This document shows, piece by piece, positions 48,367 through 60,689 of a DNA stretch of 64,000 nt (its first letter is position 1; the number at the start of each line of letters is the position of its first letter). The notes beneath the pieces were generated by a model, which was given only the letters and a program-made list of their open reading frames with translations, was not told where the DNA came from and did not search any database. Made by a program: the position numbers and the translations under genes. The stretch is from Stichopus chloronotus (lineage: Eukaryota > Echinodermata > Holothuroidea > Aspidochirotida > Stichopodidae), in assembly GCA_021234535.1 (NCBI GenBank), contig CM037845.1:9106143-9170142 (forward strand), read 5' to 3'.

Positions 48367-50432
48367 GAGTCGCTGACATTTTCACTAAACTGTAAGGTGC
48401 AGATGCAGGGTCACTATTGATGACCAAATTCAAATTTTGGAAACAATGTGAAAACGATACTTTGTAGATGTTACCTATATATAGCAGATTGGTTTGTTGT
48501 CCAAAGCTTTGTCAAGAGAGCATAATTTAAAACCCATAGCGGACAAGATGTAAAATCAATAAGTTCAACTGAGTCCATGTCTGATAGTAAAACTTAAAGT
48601 ATCTGAAGTGCTTACCACATCTAATACAATTTATGATGCCATGAAATTTCCACAGTTCGTCCATCACATTTTTAGAAAGAATTAGTAAAACTTTAAAGTG
48701 GTGACCCGGCTTTATTGAAAAGAACCCAAAGATAAATCCTCTTTCAATAAAAGAAAAGTCTAAAAAAGTAGTTTTTTAACAGTTTTAATATAATAAGTTT
48801 GTTATGCACACGTACCAAATCTACATTTATTTGTTATACTTTAACCACCATTACATGCATCAATTCGAACAGAGTAATTTTCTTTTATTCATTTAAATTG
48901 ACGGTAGAAGGAGATGCTTTTGAGTATGTGAGTATGAGTACATTAAATTCCTTTCAAGAACAAAGAAGTAAAGGGAAATGAAAAGGCAACACCACGTATG
49001 AGTAGTTTCCCATGATGAATTGAAACTTCTAATTTTTTTTTTTCATACCACACTAAGACAAAGGATGACTGTGGTACCTCTTGTTCACAACCTCATATCT
49101 CATGCTATGACTGTTTCGTAAACATTCTACGTAGACACTTCACAAGATCAAAAGTGTGGAGTATAGTCAGTTGCCAAACCTTTTCACCTGATCTGTCGGT
49201 TCCCTTCAGTTTTCTGACATTCCGACAATGTGTTCACAATGCTGAAGTAATGAGCTAAAAAATGCTCAATTGAGCAAACATATTCATATAATTGCTATAG
49301 ATGTTTAGTCTACCGGGGTATCAGGTATCTATGGAGTATACCGTATTGTTGAATAGAGATGGTCATTCTACCCCACCGTACGCAAAAGGTCGTACAAAGT
49401 TGAGTGTTCCGGTGTTTACCCCAGATTTATTTAACTTTTTCTTCATTTCCCCCATTCGGTCAGATTAGACAATAAAACACATTAAAAATAGTAAACTTAG
49501 ACCCTGTTTTCAGAAAGGTTGCGCAATCCTTTCGTGATTGGTAGATCACGGATGGCAACCACCTCACTCCATTACGTAGGTCAACCATTTGACCTGTGAT
49601 TGGTCAGTGTCAGAATCTATCCCGTGACCCGTAGCAGTTCGGCGTGGGTTAATCCATCGACCTCGCCACGCCGCTGACACCGGCTTTCTGGACATCAAAC
49701 TGTAACCTTAAACGTCGTTCTTTCTTGTACAATATGTAGGCCTCCGTCATCTCATCTTTCCGTTTTCCCTCTTCCAATCATCATCGTCAACTGATTTTGC
49801 TTAATTTGTGTGTGCCAGTCTAATCATCAATAAATGGAACTCTAACCGTTAAATCTTTCTCTGTTCCGACGTCTCTCTCGCTTTGTACGTGTTACTCCGC
49901 TAAAATCCGTCGCTGGGGCAGTCATTCCAAGACTGTGAACCCCTAAAACCCCCCATATTCTACAGTATCTTCTACCTGAAGTGATAACATGTAATCAAGC
50001 AGAGAATGAGCCAGTAACATCTTTTCAGAAGGACAGTTTTATCATGCTCAAGTAATTCTATTTCGCTCAGGTAGCAAACAATATTAATACGGTCAATGAA
50101 ATCAATACCTGCGTTCTCTTGTAATGTATTTCATGTAAAAGCAAACTGTTTGAGTTGTCAAGTTCATAAGCAAAATGTGTAATTACGAAGCAAAGTTGTT
50201 GTGACTAATTTTTAGTGGTTTTGATTCATCATACTGCATTTGTCTTATACCCTTGTGACTATCCCCGTCGAAGTAGTTTGTAACTGAACTAATTGTATAT
50301 TTAACATGTGTATTACGTGTACGTCAAGTTTGTGCCGTCTCGTCAGGCCAATGCATATATGTTTATGTAAAAATGTCGGAAAGGTAATGTCTGTGCACAG
50401 CACTACTGAATGAAGACGGAGCATACTAACCC
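48367..50432. other. Noncoding stretch, nothing recognised
   Basis: No exon with a credible splice pattern was seen. The 49.50-49.70 kb part is more GC-rich than its surroundings, but I found no paired first exon. Confidence 0.4.
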
Positions 50433-50869
50433 GTGGCTCCACAACCCAACCTGACCGAAGAAAACGACAAAGTCAAGATCCTCAGGGACTTCGAGATACG
50501 AACAGACAAAGTGATCCCTGCGAGAAGATCAGACTTCGTAATAGTGGATAAGGTGGCCAAACGAGCAATAATCGTAGACGTGGCCGTACCGAACTATACC
50601 AACATAAATGAGAAAGAGAGGGAGAAAATAGAGAAATACTAGGATCTGCGACTTGACGTATAGAGCATGTGGGACGTTAAGGCCACTGTAGTCCAGTGGT
50701 GGTTGGGGTACTAGGAGCCACCACAAACAACCATGAGGCACACCTGAAACAGATACCAGGCAATCGTGAAGTTCGATCGCTGATAAAGACAACATTACTT
50801 GGTAGTGCCCACATTCTAGGACGGGTGCTCGACCTCCCAGGGAGGATCCCGAGGTCTGAGAGAAAATGA
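50433..50869 (+). mobile_element. 3' fragment of a second non-LTR retrotransposon
   Basis: The frame first reads NDKVKILRDFEIRTDKVIP, then ARRSDFVIVDKVAKRAIIVD and VAVPN, then an acidic/basic KEREKIEKY helix. After a stop and a frame change it goes on with VKATVVQWW and LLGSAHILGRVLDLPGRIP. This is the usual order of the C-terminal domain behind the reverse transcriptase of certain LINEs. The SD...D.AVP spacing suggests a restriction-like endonuclease. There is no polymerase core here: a 5'-truncated copy with stops and frameshifts, different from the minus-strand LINE at 46 kb. Confidence 0.8.
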
Positions 50870-53499
50870 GGTCCAACCGAGGGGTTGTGAAGAGAGTATG
50901 ATGTTTAAACATAAATGAGCGTACACCTTTATCCACGTACGATAGGCATGAGGACATGAAGACTGCAAAGTGAGAAGACACACGTATTCACGTTATATTT
51001 CCCCTTCTTCTATCTTCGCAACCACCCATCTCCACTATCCCACAAGTCTGTGAGCCTACTTAGTCCAACTAACGTTTAGCGTTTCGAATTGGCATTCAAT
51101 TTATCAAGTGCCCCTATGACTCGTCCAGTTAAAGAAGTGTGTTGAAGACAATGGCTCACATAAATCTCATGAGCTTAGACTTGTAGTAGTGTTAGTTTCA
51201 CGTATTGCATGATTTTGTGCACAAGTCTGTTATTGACAACTTTATCCGATTTGGAATAAATAATATGGCAGATTGAAATATGGGAGTGACGAAACGAGTG
51301 CTAAGGCGCTCGATGCACTACGTGATCTGTCTCCTTTTAACTTTTTAACAACTTAACATAGAAAATGGAGCTGCATGAGTGCTTGTTGATTTACCAAAAA
51401 AACGTGTTATTGTAAGAAAGCTAAGACTGAGTCAGCCTTGTCATACTTGATCCTGTTTTGTTATCATATGTTACTTTTTTGTCATAATTTTTTTTTTAAA
51501 TATGATGGACACTTTTGAGAGAGAGAGATAGTAACTATAATGTTTTGCTGTATTGCTACCCTATATAATTGAACCATGAATACTCATTTTGCGTGAGTAC
51601 ACAGTTAAGATTTAAACCAATTGCTGTAATTCATAAGAAAGGCAAGTTGATATTTTGAATTTTTACTTAATAGCGCTTCACAAACTTGAGCATAATATGA
51701 AAATTTGCAATTCATCTTTGTCAATTGAGATAATGGTTGAGATATTGGCAGGTTGGTTAGTGTCTACCCAAAACAGTTTCATTGTGCATATTGTGCAGCT
51801 CATTTAGTAGCTATGTAAGTTGTGTGAAGCATTTTCCACTTCTACGTAAACTGCTTTCATTAGACCAGACTGTATGGTGCCACCTGAAAGCTTTCTTACG
51901 GACGGTACAAAAAAAAACCGTCATTGCAACAATGTTCAAATTAAGTTCATATCAAATTTATAATTGAAGTTTGCAATGGTACGGATATCACAACACAGTT
52001 CGAATAGTTTTCAATGTAACTGCCACAGCAACAGTAGTAGCGAACGTCAGTAGTACAATCTTACCCTCACCTGTAATGAAGACTACTATTCTACGGACAT
52101 GGCTAATTCATTATTACACAGAGTAACGAGTTAAAGATTTATGCACCATTGAGAATCGTTTTTATTGCACACTTTTAAGACGAACATTGTTTGCTAGTTG
52201 AATGTTTTCACTGGTCTGAACCAGTCACAGTTAGTTGCCTAACAGTCATTTTTTACACTTGAAGACTGTAACATGAGGCAAACACATTGTTGACCATCGA
52301 GGGTTGCGTCAATTTCCTTCGTCATCCTAGATTTATGTTGCCTTAATTGAACCAGAAGTCATTCTGCCACATTGTCAATATCATGCAATTAGTCAGCTAC
52401 AGTTAATAAGCTTCATGTTGAGCAACGAACACACACTTTTATTTACTTCAAGTTATAAACACCTACAGAGGGGTGTTCACATACAAGATCAAGAAAAAAA
52501 ATAAATGCAGAGCGATTTGTAGTCACTGAGGTCACTTTTACTTTTACCTTTTTATTGGCAGATGACATCTTTTTTGGACATTCTTTCCAACTTGTACTTA
52601 GGGGATTGGGGTCTATTGTAGATATATAAATACTCAAATCTGGGCCTTTTTTGTGACTTTGTAAATTCGTTGGCAAAATATTGTTTTACCACCCTCGTAG
52701 CCAAATGTACTGATATTTCTAATTACACTTTCATTCTGTTGCAACAGATCTGTTTACACCTTCCCACCAATGTGTGCCATTACATTTAAGGGACGTCATT
52801 ATCCGTAGGAAAATCATACGAGAAGCTAGCCGATGGGATAGGCATAACATCTGATGGGATCGAGCTCACACGGCATTATCCCTCTGACTTCAGTTGACCA
52901 ACCATGAAGTAATATGCGAAACTACAAAATTGGAAGAAATACCACGTGTGCGTGTGCAATAATTTTTAATCAAATCCAAATAAGGGATTATTTACATTAC
53001 GAAATAACGTCCGTTCGTGTAATGATGATTCCAATTCAAAGGTCGACCAACGACCATCTTATACGAGTAAATCCTTCTTATCCAAATAGCTTTTTGCACA
53101 ATAATTCCAAGTGTTTAAAATTAGTTTCCTGATCTTTGGTTACTACCAGATGTTCTTCTGGAAGTTTTCCAAATGTACTGGCCCAACTGAAACAAAACAG
53201 TGAATCTTTCTTTTGTTGGTACCTCATCAACTGCATCGGTGTCACAATAACGTCCAAATCAGCGAGGATTTAGTCTTTAAAACTGTATTCTGCTGCGATG
53301 TAGGCTAATTTAATCACCATATACTGATTTATTGTGTGGAATTATCGCCTGTGTAGGATATCTAAGTTGCGACCTGGGTCGTGTAGGACACCCACCACAT
53401 TTCAGTGGGTGCGGGACACAATATCAAATGTTCCACATTTCCTAAGAGAATATTGTAGTGGCTCACTTTTTGAACGGAGAGGACATTGTGTCAACGACC
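50870..53499. other. Noncoding stretch, nothing recognised
   Basis: It lies between the LINE fragment and the dispersed repeat at 53.5 kb. I searched here for an ATGGCN..G/GTAAGT start exon for copy 3 and found none. Confidence 0.4.
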
Positions 53500-53705
53500 G
53501 CCCACACTTTTGGTGAGTGACTCATGCAGGTGCTCGGCTTGTAAGTGCTCACAGCCAATCCTCACATCATGCCATACATGTTTATGCCTTCTCGAGAAAA
53601 ACATACCCGAAACGTTATGGTATATTTGGATATCACGTCATGTTCTATCATGCAAGGCCTTCTCGAAACATGATTTTAGCACAGAATGTGTTGTTTGTGA
53701 GGACT
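53500..53705 (+). repeat. Dispersed repeat shared with 20.4 kb
   Basis: AGCCAATCCTCAC, TTTATGCCTTCTCGAGA, CACGTCATGTTCTATCAT and ATTTTAGCACA occur in the same order as at 20383-20600. Two overlapping open frames here do not share a conserved translation with the other copy. Confidence 0.55.
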
Positions 53706-54189
53706 AGGTGATGCTCATACGGAAACTCTGAATGAAAAATTTGCGTGTTCACCTTCCAACTTTATATTCATATACACATCCCAAATGCCCAAGATTTCCG
53801 CGCTCCCCCATACCCCAAGGAAAACATATGGCCGCCCCTGTTTAAGGTGCCCCGAGCCATCAAAATATGCAGTGTGTAGCCCACTGTCGGGGCAACTTTG
53901 ATTAGTCACACCTGTCAGTTATGTCCCCCTCCGAAAAAACATAATCAATTTGGATTGACCCCCTTCTTTAAGTATCAGCCATGTACGTAGCCATGTACAT
54001 AGCCATGTACATAGGGGCACTATGAATGTTTTTATGATCATCACTGAATGTACAGGTTATTCAGAAAAGGGATCGTTCTTCATTTCTTGGCTATACATTT
54101 TAGAATCAAGCAGAAAAGCTATCCTCTGCAGGTAACATTGAGCCAGGTACCATATGGACCCCATATAAGTGAATCCATGTGGGTCCATA

Positions 54190-54407
54190 CACTCACAAAA
54201 ACGTAAAGTAAAATAAGAACTCCATAACTTTTTGGTAAAATTTTACACACAGTTAATGTAAGTCTTACATTATGATGTAACAATTTTACTAAAATGTAGT
54301 AAAATTTACCAAAATTATGTAAAATTTACAAATACTGCTTACATTAATTTTACATAAAATTATGGAGTTCTTATTTTACATGATTTAAGTAAATAATTCT
54401 CTGAGTG
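54190..54407. mobile_element. TA-flanked MITE, CACTCACAAAAA family, copy A
   Basis: TA then CACTCACAAAAACGTAAAG opens the element; CTCTGAGTG then TA closes it. Just inside are AAATAAGAACTCCATAA and its reverse complement TTATGGAGTTCTTATTT. About 218 bases, AT-rich and noncoding. A TA target site fits Tc1/mariner-related nonautonomous elements (inference). Confidence 0.8.
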
Positions 54408-54906
54408 TATGATTTTGAACCCAAGGTCTATAAGCGGCCCATATGGGCAAGCGCATATAATCACAGGCAGACAACCACATGACCCACATGTTATTCAGAC
54501 TGGCCAAGTTTTATGAGACGTACATGGTCTCAGCTAGGCCTATGAAAACCTTGCCCTAGTTAACGTTAATTTTTCGTAGCCTATCCGCATTTTTGGGATC
54601 ACAAATTTCTGCAACCAGACAACGCAATCGCACCCGGTCAGCACTTGCCGTATCCGTACCCGTACTAATGGAATCATCGTTTCACCCATATTAAGTGAAA
54701 TAAACGGAAGTGCAGGTGTCTGACACAAACCAACTGATGGTTCTATCTGTTTCATAATGTACAACACCTTCATCGAAAATTATACGGACTGAAATGTCTC
54801 GCACAATCCACGCAACGCCTCTTCATTATGCTCCTTTGCGTTTGAAAAAGAATTCAGTCACTCAGACACTTTTAACTCTTTATTATTCCTACCTGTTGTG
54901 AAATAG

Positions 54907-55097
54907 GTTTATTGGAACGACTTCATTCTGGAGAGAAGGTTGTGGTTGCGGAAGGATATGTCTTTAACTTTGAACAACGAGGTTACCTCCAGGCTGGACC
55001 GTTTGTACCGACAGTAGTACTGGATCATCCGGAACTCGTCACACAACTTCATGAGGAGTTCGTGAGAGCTGGAAGTGACGTCGTGCAAGCTCTCACT
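54907..55097 (+). CDS. Copy 3 exon 2
   Basis: GAAATAG and GTAAAT bound 191 nt reading [29 protein letters not shown] and [16 protein letters not shown]. It requires one base from an upstream exon. Confidence 0.88.
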
Positions 55098-58000
55098 GTA
55101 AATTCTACCACTGTATCACATAATTTACCGTAATACTTAAACAAGATTTATTCAATTTAATGGCACTTTAGGGAAGGGAAAAGGTGGAAGGCGACGATAT
55201 TATTCAATTCCCATCATTAATTATGGCCGGAAATTTGTGCATAATAGACATTTTGCAAAATGTATACTTAAGAGAATTAAGCAACGTTTTTCGACTTTTT
55301 TCCAAACTCCGTGTTAAACCATGGTAGAAGGAAGATTACAGCAATGTCAAAAGAAATAGACATTTATTCACGATGGTTGCCAAGAACACTTTGAAAAGGG
55401 AATAAGGAATAAGGACTAATCAAAGATATTCTGATCATGTCGTCTGCTTTATGTTAAGAGCACTATCTCCGAAAATCTAAAACATTGTTATAACTTACTT
55501 CTTCTTTTTTTCTCGCAATTTATGACCAAATGAAGTTTCTTCCTAAGGTTCCGTACTTGATGTGGTGAAAAAGATTTGGAATTTATTTTTTAAGAACGGT
55601 GACTTTGTAAGTACTCTTTGAGTAGAGGTTTTACATGTTGCACTGTACCAATGATAACATTTCTTTAAGTGCATCTGAATATGAAGAAATTATACCTTTT
55701 GTGCCTCCACCAATTTTCTAGTAACCTACGAAACTGAATAATTGAAATAGATTGTCGCACACACGGTGCTGTCACACTTGATATCAAGATCTTATTGGAA
55801 AATCAGCACGAAACTTGAAAGTATCCAAAAATACGTTTTCACTTAAACAACCACTACATCAAAATCATTCTGACCAGGGAGAACAGCTCCCTAATATGAC
55901 TACGTGATAATTTTTACAATATTTCAGTATTACACACATCGCGAGAAGCTAGCTCTGGTTGGTAGAGAGGCCGACCTGGAAAGGCTGAACAGAAACGCCC
56001 TCCGCATTGCGAAAGAAGTAGCACAGAGGACCAACACCCTTCTTGCAGGGAATATCTGTAACACGAATTTGCACAACATTGAAGATCCTGGAGTCAAAGA
56101 TAGGGTCAAAGAAATGTTCAGGGTTAGTCGACACTTTTATTTACAGCAATTACTTTTATTATTATAAGTAACTATATTATTACTAATTACTTTTATTTAC
56201 CATGAATTTTATGACATTCTTAATTTAAATACGCTGTAAACGGCATAGGCAATTGGTTTATCACACTGAAGAGTTTTATCTAGAGTCTCCGTTGCAGTTG
56301 CGAATACATATCACTCTTACTACCATATTGCTGACGAGGGTTGCTCAGCAATACGGAACTGAAACATACAGTTACAGATCTCTTTATCGATGAATTTACG
56401 CCGGTAAGTACTGTTGTATTTTAACAATTAGCCATTCGTTGACCATTTATCATTCGGAAAATTACGTAATTCACTCATAGGACTCATTCTAAAATCTGAC
56501 GTAACAGTAAGAGGTCTATTGACAGAAAATGGTGGTCTAACCACACAGGGACCCGTTTCGTCAACAAATAGTCCACAGTCCAATACCCAGATGGGCTAAT
56601 TGGACTAACACCGAGAAGGGATGAATGATGGGCGAGTTTGGCGGTGAAACAGAATTTCATATACTCTGTGGCCACCTAGACGGTTACAGCAACATATTTT
56701 GGATTGGTGATGACCAACGGAGACGTGAATAATTACTAACATTCAAAGTAACATAGTTTATTCTATATTACTTTATTTGTTTTCATTTATTACCAACAGG
56801 AGCAAATCGAGCTTGTCATAGCGGAGGGAGTGGATTTTATCATCGCTGAAACTTTCTACAAAGTTGCGGAAGCTCTTGTAGCTATTGAAGCCATTAAGGA
56901 ATATGGCGAAGGTGTGGCTCGTTCAATTTAAAACTTGTAACGTGATTACTAGGGCACAGTTTATCCTTCTCGTAGGATAGTCGGACAGCTAATTCCTCCT
57001 CTTCTATATCGATCAAATAAGGTTTATGAAATTAAATTGTAAAAACTTAATAAAAACAGGGTCTGATAGCAGTGGCCTTCAATATTTGCACACTAATGTA
57101 TAGGGAATGCAAAGGATTCTGTGGTCATATGAAAAATTACTGATTCTGCTACTAGTGTAGTAAACCATAAGTGGCAATGCTCGCAACCAGATGCCCCATG
57201 ATCACCCTTAACTTAACTTAACTGTGGATGATTCAGATCCATACGTCAAGGAAGTAGAACCCTAACTGGGTTTGATAGTGTAAATTACCATTTGTCATAT
57301 GGATCCACTAATGTTGACATTAAGTTACGCTAAGTAAGTGTGTTTGTTGCTGATCTTGTTTCTAGCCTGCCAGTGGAGAAGCGTTGTTGCGTTAATTTGT
57401 TTGTTCGTTTCCATACTTTTGGCCAGTCTCATCAATATATTTCTTATTCCGTCACCTAATTCTGTTTTAATTCCGGTATGCGATCTTTCGTTAAGTTTTG
57501 TGAGTAATAGTTATAAAACTTGATGTAATATGTCTTGTGATTTAAGAAAAACAATTACGCAATGAAATCGCAATAACTAGTCGAGTGAATCAACTGTGAG
57601 AGGAATGCGTTTCATCAAATAGTTACAAGGATGTTAATATTAGTTGTTACAAGCAGATGCTACTAGCATATACACTCGATAAAAAAGGAAGGACAACAGC
57701 ACAGACATACTTTATATCAAGAAATATGCACTAGTGAAAGCATAATAATTGCTACGGGTAAGAGGTAAGGACGCTACCAAGCTAAGTTCTTGGGCATAAC
57801 ACTTACTATTAACGTGTAAACCTTGAGCAAATTTCAGTAGAATATTTACATAGGAAATTAATAATACTGAAATAACAGTTATAATGGTGTTCCACGAGTG
57901 TGTACACCTTGGACGTATGTCTTGTTAAAAGTTCGAATTGACCATTAAGTACAAAATACATGCACAGGATTTGTATGGGGCAAAGCATATGTTTCCATCT

Positions 58001-60689
58001 GGTGATCGACACCAACTAATAGATATGCAAAACCAAGTAACCAGGGAAGAACTGCCCTTCAAGAAGATAGTCAATCGGTTCATAGTTGTGTTCCACTGCA
58101 GGAATCACCTCCGTCGTGACTCTGTCAGCACACTTACATGACGACGAAGAAGGACGAAAACTGACTGTCGACGGCGTCGAACTTACCGAAGCAATGAAAA
58201 AATTAGAGGCTGCCGGAGCCGATGTCGTGGGACTGAATTGTGGTAACGGACCGGAGACGATGTTATCCTACGTGGAAGTCATCAAGAAGTCTGGAGTGAA
58301 GGTAATAATCCACTTTACAAAATATTTGAGATGGAAAGCACAAAATCACAAACCTTTTCGAATCAACTGTACAGAACATATGAAGTCCAGTTACGCATCC
58401 AATTCTCTCTCTATCTCGATTTGTAAGTCTTTGCAAAGTTGAAAGTCTTGCAAATAAAAAAAAGCTTGAACACGTATTATGCAATAAAATAATTGTGCAG
58501 CCAAACGTCTGGCCATTCAATTGCGTCAATATACGAAACACACATTTCACACAAATTTGAATTTTAAGTAACAGCTCTGTCAAAGGGAAATTATTTTTGT
58601 TCATTTAGAGAAAGCTGGCTGAACTGCATTTCTTCTTTTAAATTCCATCGCCTGTACTGCCAATGTCTCTCCATATAGGAGTGGATTTAGTGTGGAACAC
58701 AATGCACTACTCTGTGTGTATCATATACCTGGCTGGAATGTTTATTACCTGGAATAACACACTATCCGTCTAGAAAAACACTCAAGCTACACTCACAAAA
58801 AGTAACGGTAAAATAAGAACTCCATAACTTTTAGGTAAAATTGTACACACAGTTAATGTAAGTCTTGTGTATACAACAATTTTACTAAAATGTAGTAAAA
58901 TTTTCCAAAATTATGTAGAATTTACATATACTGTTTACCTAAATTATGTAAATAAGAACTCCATAAATTTTACATGTAATTATTTTACAGTTACCTTTTG
59001 TGAGTGTAGTGATCGTGACGTACATCACAAAGGCATTACAAAGCTGTTTATCTCTCACGTGGTATCTCTCCTTGTAATTGCTGATGCATATTTTTCAATT
59101 TCACAGGTTCCAATGGCCTGTGTTCCTGTTCCTTATCGTACCACGCCGAAGGAACCTACATTAATGAGACTGACTGATCCTGTAACTGGTAGGTCACAGC
59201 ACTTGAGGAAGGAGCGTATGGTAACATTCGTAAAGATAAAGCCAGTTCAAAGAAGAACGTACCATCTCTACTATCCACAATGACGTTGATAGATTTTTTT
59301 TAATTTAAAGTAAGCTGAGTGGCGTGAAAAATGTGGAGAGGCAAAAATAAAAACTGAAGAAAAATTCGGAAGGGTGTTTTCCACAACTAATTCAATAACA
59401 GGAAGAGTGCATTTAATGCAGTTATCAAAAGGAATCGAAGTTGCTAAAAATTCCTTGCTCAAGTAGTCAGAGAACCTTTGCTTCTCAATTGCACAGTTTT
59501 GCCTATGGACATGACAACATATTTGCTGCAATTATACCAGCTCAAGTCAGCTCAAGATAACCTAGGCATTTAATGTCTCACCAAGAGCTGCTAAAATGAC
59601 CTAAGGCGATGAGATCTAGACTCCCAAACTTTTCCCCTGTCTTGTTGAGGTATGAAAAAAAGGGTAATGAATGACTGGATTATTATGAAGTATTATAGAC
59701 AATATGTCACGTCAGTTACTAATCAAAAGCCTCTCTATGAATAGTGATTGTGATTATCTATGAATATCGATTGCTAAAAGAAATAAAATCGGTTCATAGT
59801 TTGACGGAGTTAACAACTTACCAGAAATATATGTTAACATGAAATGAAATTAATTGGTGCAAATCGAAAGCAAAATTGAAAACATCCAAAACTATGAGGA
59901 AGAATAAAGTCAATGACATGATAAGATTATGCACAATTAGAGAATAGTAGGAGGGAACAGTTGGCGTATTGCCAGTGTGACGATACTAACTGGATTCCTT
60001 TCAGTCTGGTAGTTTAGGTTTTGATTTGGTCGGAATGGAAGTGCCCCCAACTCCCCGCCCCTGTCCCACCACCATTTTTTAGCTACTCTTTCATTAGTCA
60101 CTTTTCACAAAATGCAAAATTGTGTCAATAAGCTAAAAGAGAGTGTAGGAAGAGTAATCTCTCATGCTGACACATTGCAAAAAGAATAGGCACACGGTTA
60201 ACAATTGTCAACTCAGATTAAGTCGGAAATATTGTTAGCCTAGATAAAAAAATGCACTTTAAAGATAGGGTTTCCAGATAAACGTTCTCTGTTGGTTTGC
60301 AGAGTATTTTCGACATGTTTTACCAATAGTATTACATACAAATACAAGAGTCATACATGTAAACGTCTGCTTTTTAATTTGATGTCGTTTAATGTCTCTT
60401 TTTTCCAGGAGAGTATGTATTTCCAACAAATCTCGAGTGCGTCCAGTGCAGTCGAGACGATATCTACAAGTTCGGTCGACGGTGCGATGAGCTCGGTATA
60501 TCGTACATCGGTATCTGCTGTGGGAACACTGCTGCCTACACGCGGACTCTCTGTGAAAGCATCGGAAGGACTCCTCCAGCTTCCAAATTTTCACCTCGCA
60601 TGGATTTGCATGCCGTATTTGGTGAAGATGAAAAGGTGTTGAAAAATCATTCAAAAATACGTTGGATTACATGGTCACCAGGCCTTTGA
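54907..60689 (+). CDS. BHMT-like copy 3, exons 2-7, altered C-terminus
   Basis: Exons are 54907-55097, 55928-56122, 56800-56911, 58102-58301, 59107-59188 and 60409-60689. All have GT/AG borders and the same phases as copy 2. Zinc cysteines (GLNCGNG, GICCGN), the pocket Glu (IIAET) and Tyr (YYTHREKL) are kept. Phe again replaces human Trp44 and Thr replaces Tyr160. Two features set it apart. No exon like ATGGCACCGAAAG was found upstream, so the start is unknown; one candidate is at 40691-40739. In exon 7, one base is missing after AAAAATCATT relative to copies 1 and 2, which replaces the last residues with a Trp-rich ending and stops two residues early. The barrel is unaffected, so the protein might still fold. 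A MITE sits in intron 5. Confidence 0.8.
55928..56122 (+). CDS. Copy 3 exon 3
   Basis: ATTTCAG and GTTAGT bound 195 nt. It shares a run of nearly 60 identical bases with copy 2 exon 3 across [18 protein letters not shown]. Confidence 0.88.
56800..56911 (+). CDS. Copy 3 exon 4
   Basis: CCAACAG and GTGTGG bound 112 nt encoding [20 protein letters not shown] and the following helix. The donor GTGTGG is weaker than GTTTGT of copy 2. Confidence 0.85.
58102..58301 (+). CDS. Copy 3 exon 5
   Basis: CACTGCAG and GTAATA bound 200 nt with [18 protein letters not shown] and [11 protein letters not shown], including the first zinc cysteine. Confidence 0.88.
58790..59006. mobile_element. TA-flanked MITE, CACTCACAAAAA family, copy B
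   Basis: TA then CACTCACAAAAAGTAAC at the left and GTTACCTTTTGTGAGTG then TA at the right are near-perfect inverted ends. The interior matches copy A at 54190, including AAATAAGAACTCCATAA. It lies in intron 5 of BHMT-like copy 3, 100 bases before the exon 6 acceptor. Confidence 0.88.
59107..59188 (+). CDS. Copy 3 exon 6
   Basis: TTTCACAG and GTAGGT bound 82 nt reading [12 protein letters not shown] then a Lys-Glu-Pro segment and TDPVT. The last base G joins GA of exon 7 to give Gly where copy 2 has Ser. Confidence 0.85.
60409..60689 (+). CDS. Copy 3 exon 7 with one-base deletion near its end
   Basis: TTTTCCAG is followed by 281 nt ending in [19 protein letters not shown] and [10 protein letters not shown] are intact. 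Past [15 protein letters not shown] the frame shifts, giving [11 protein letters not shown] instead of the NTL..MATRPL ending of the other copies. Confidence 0.85.

Noticed and set aside
49548..49560. ATGGCAACC as a missing exon 1 for copy 3
   Set aside because: It looks like the MATK start, but no GT donor follows in phase.
50529..50981. 150-codon minus-strand frame, the longest in the window
   Set aside because: It is antisense to the LINE fragment, whose plus-strand protein words are clear.
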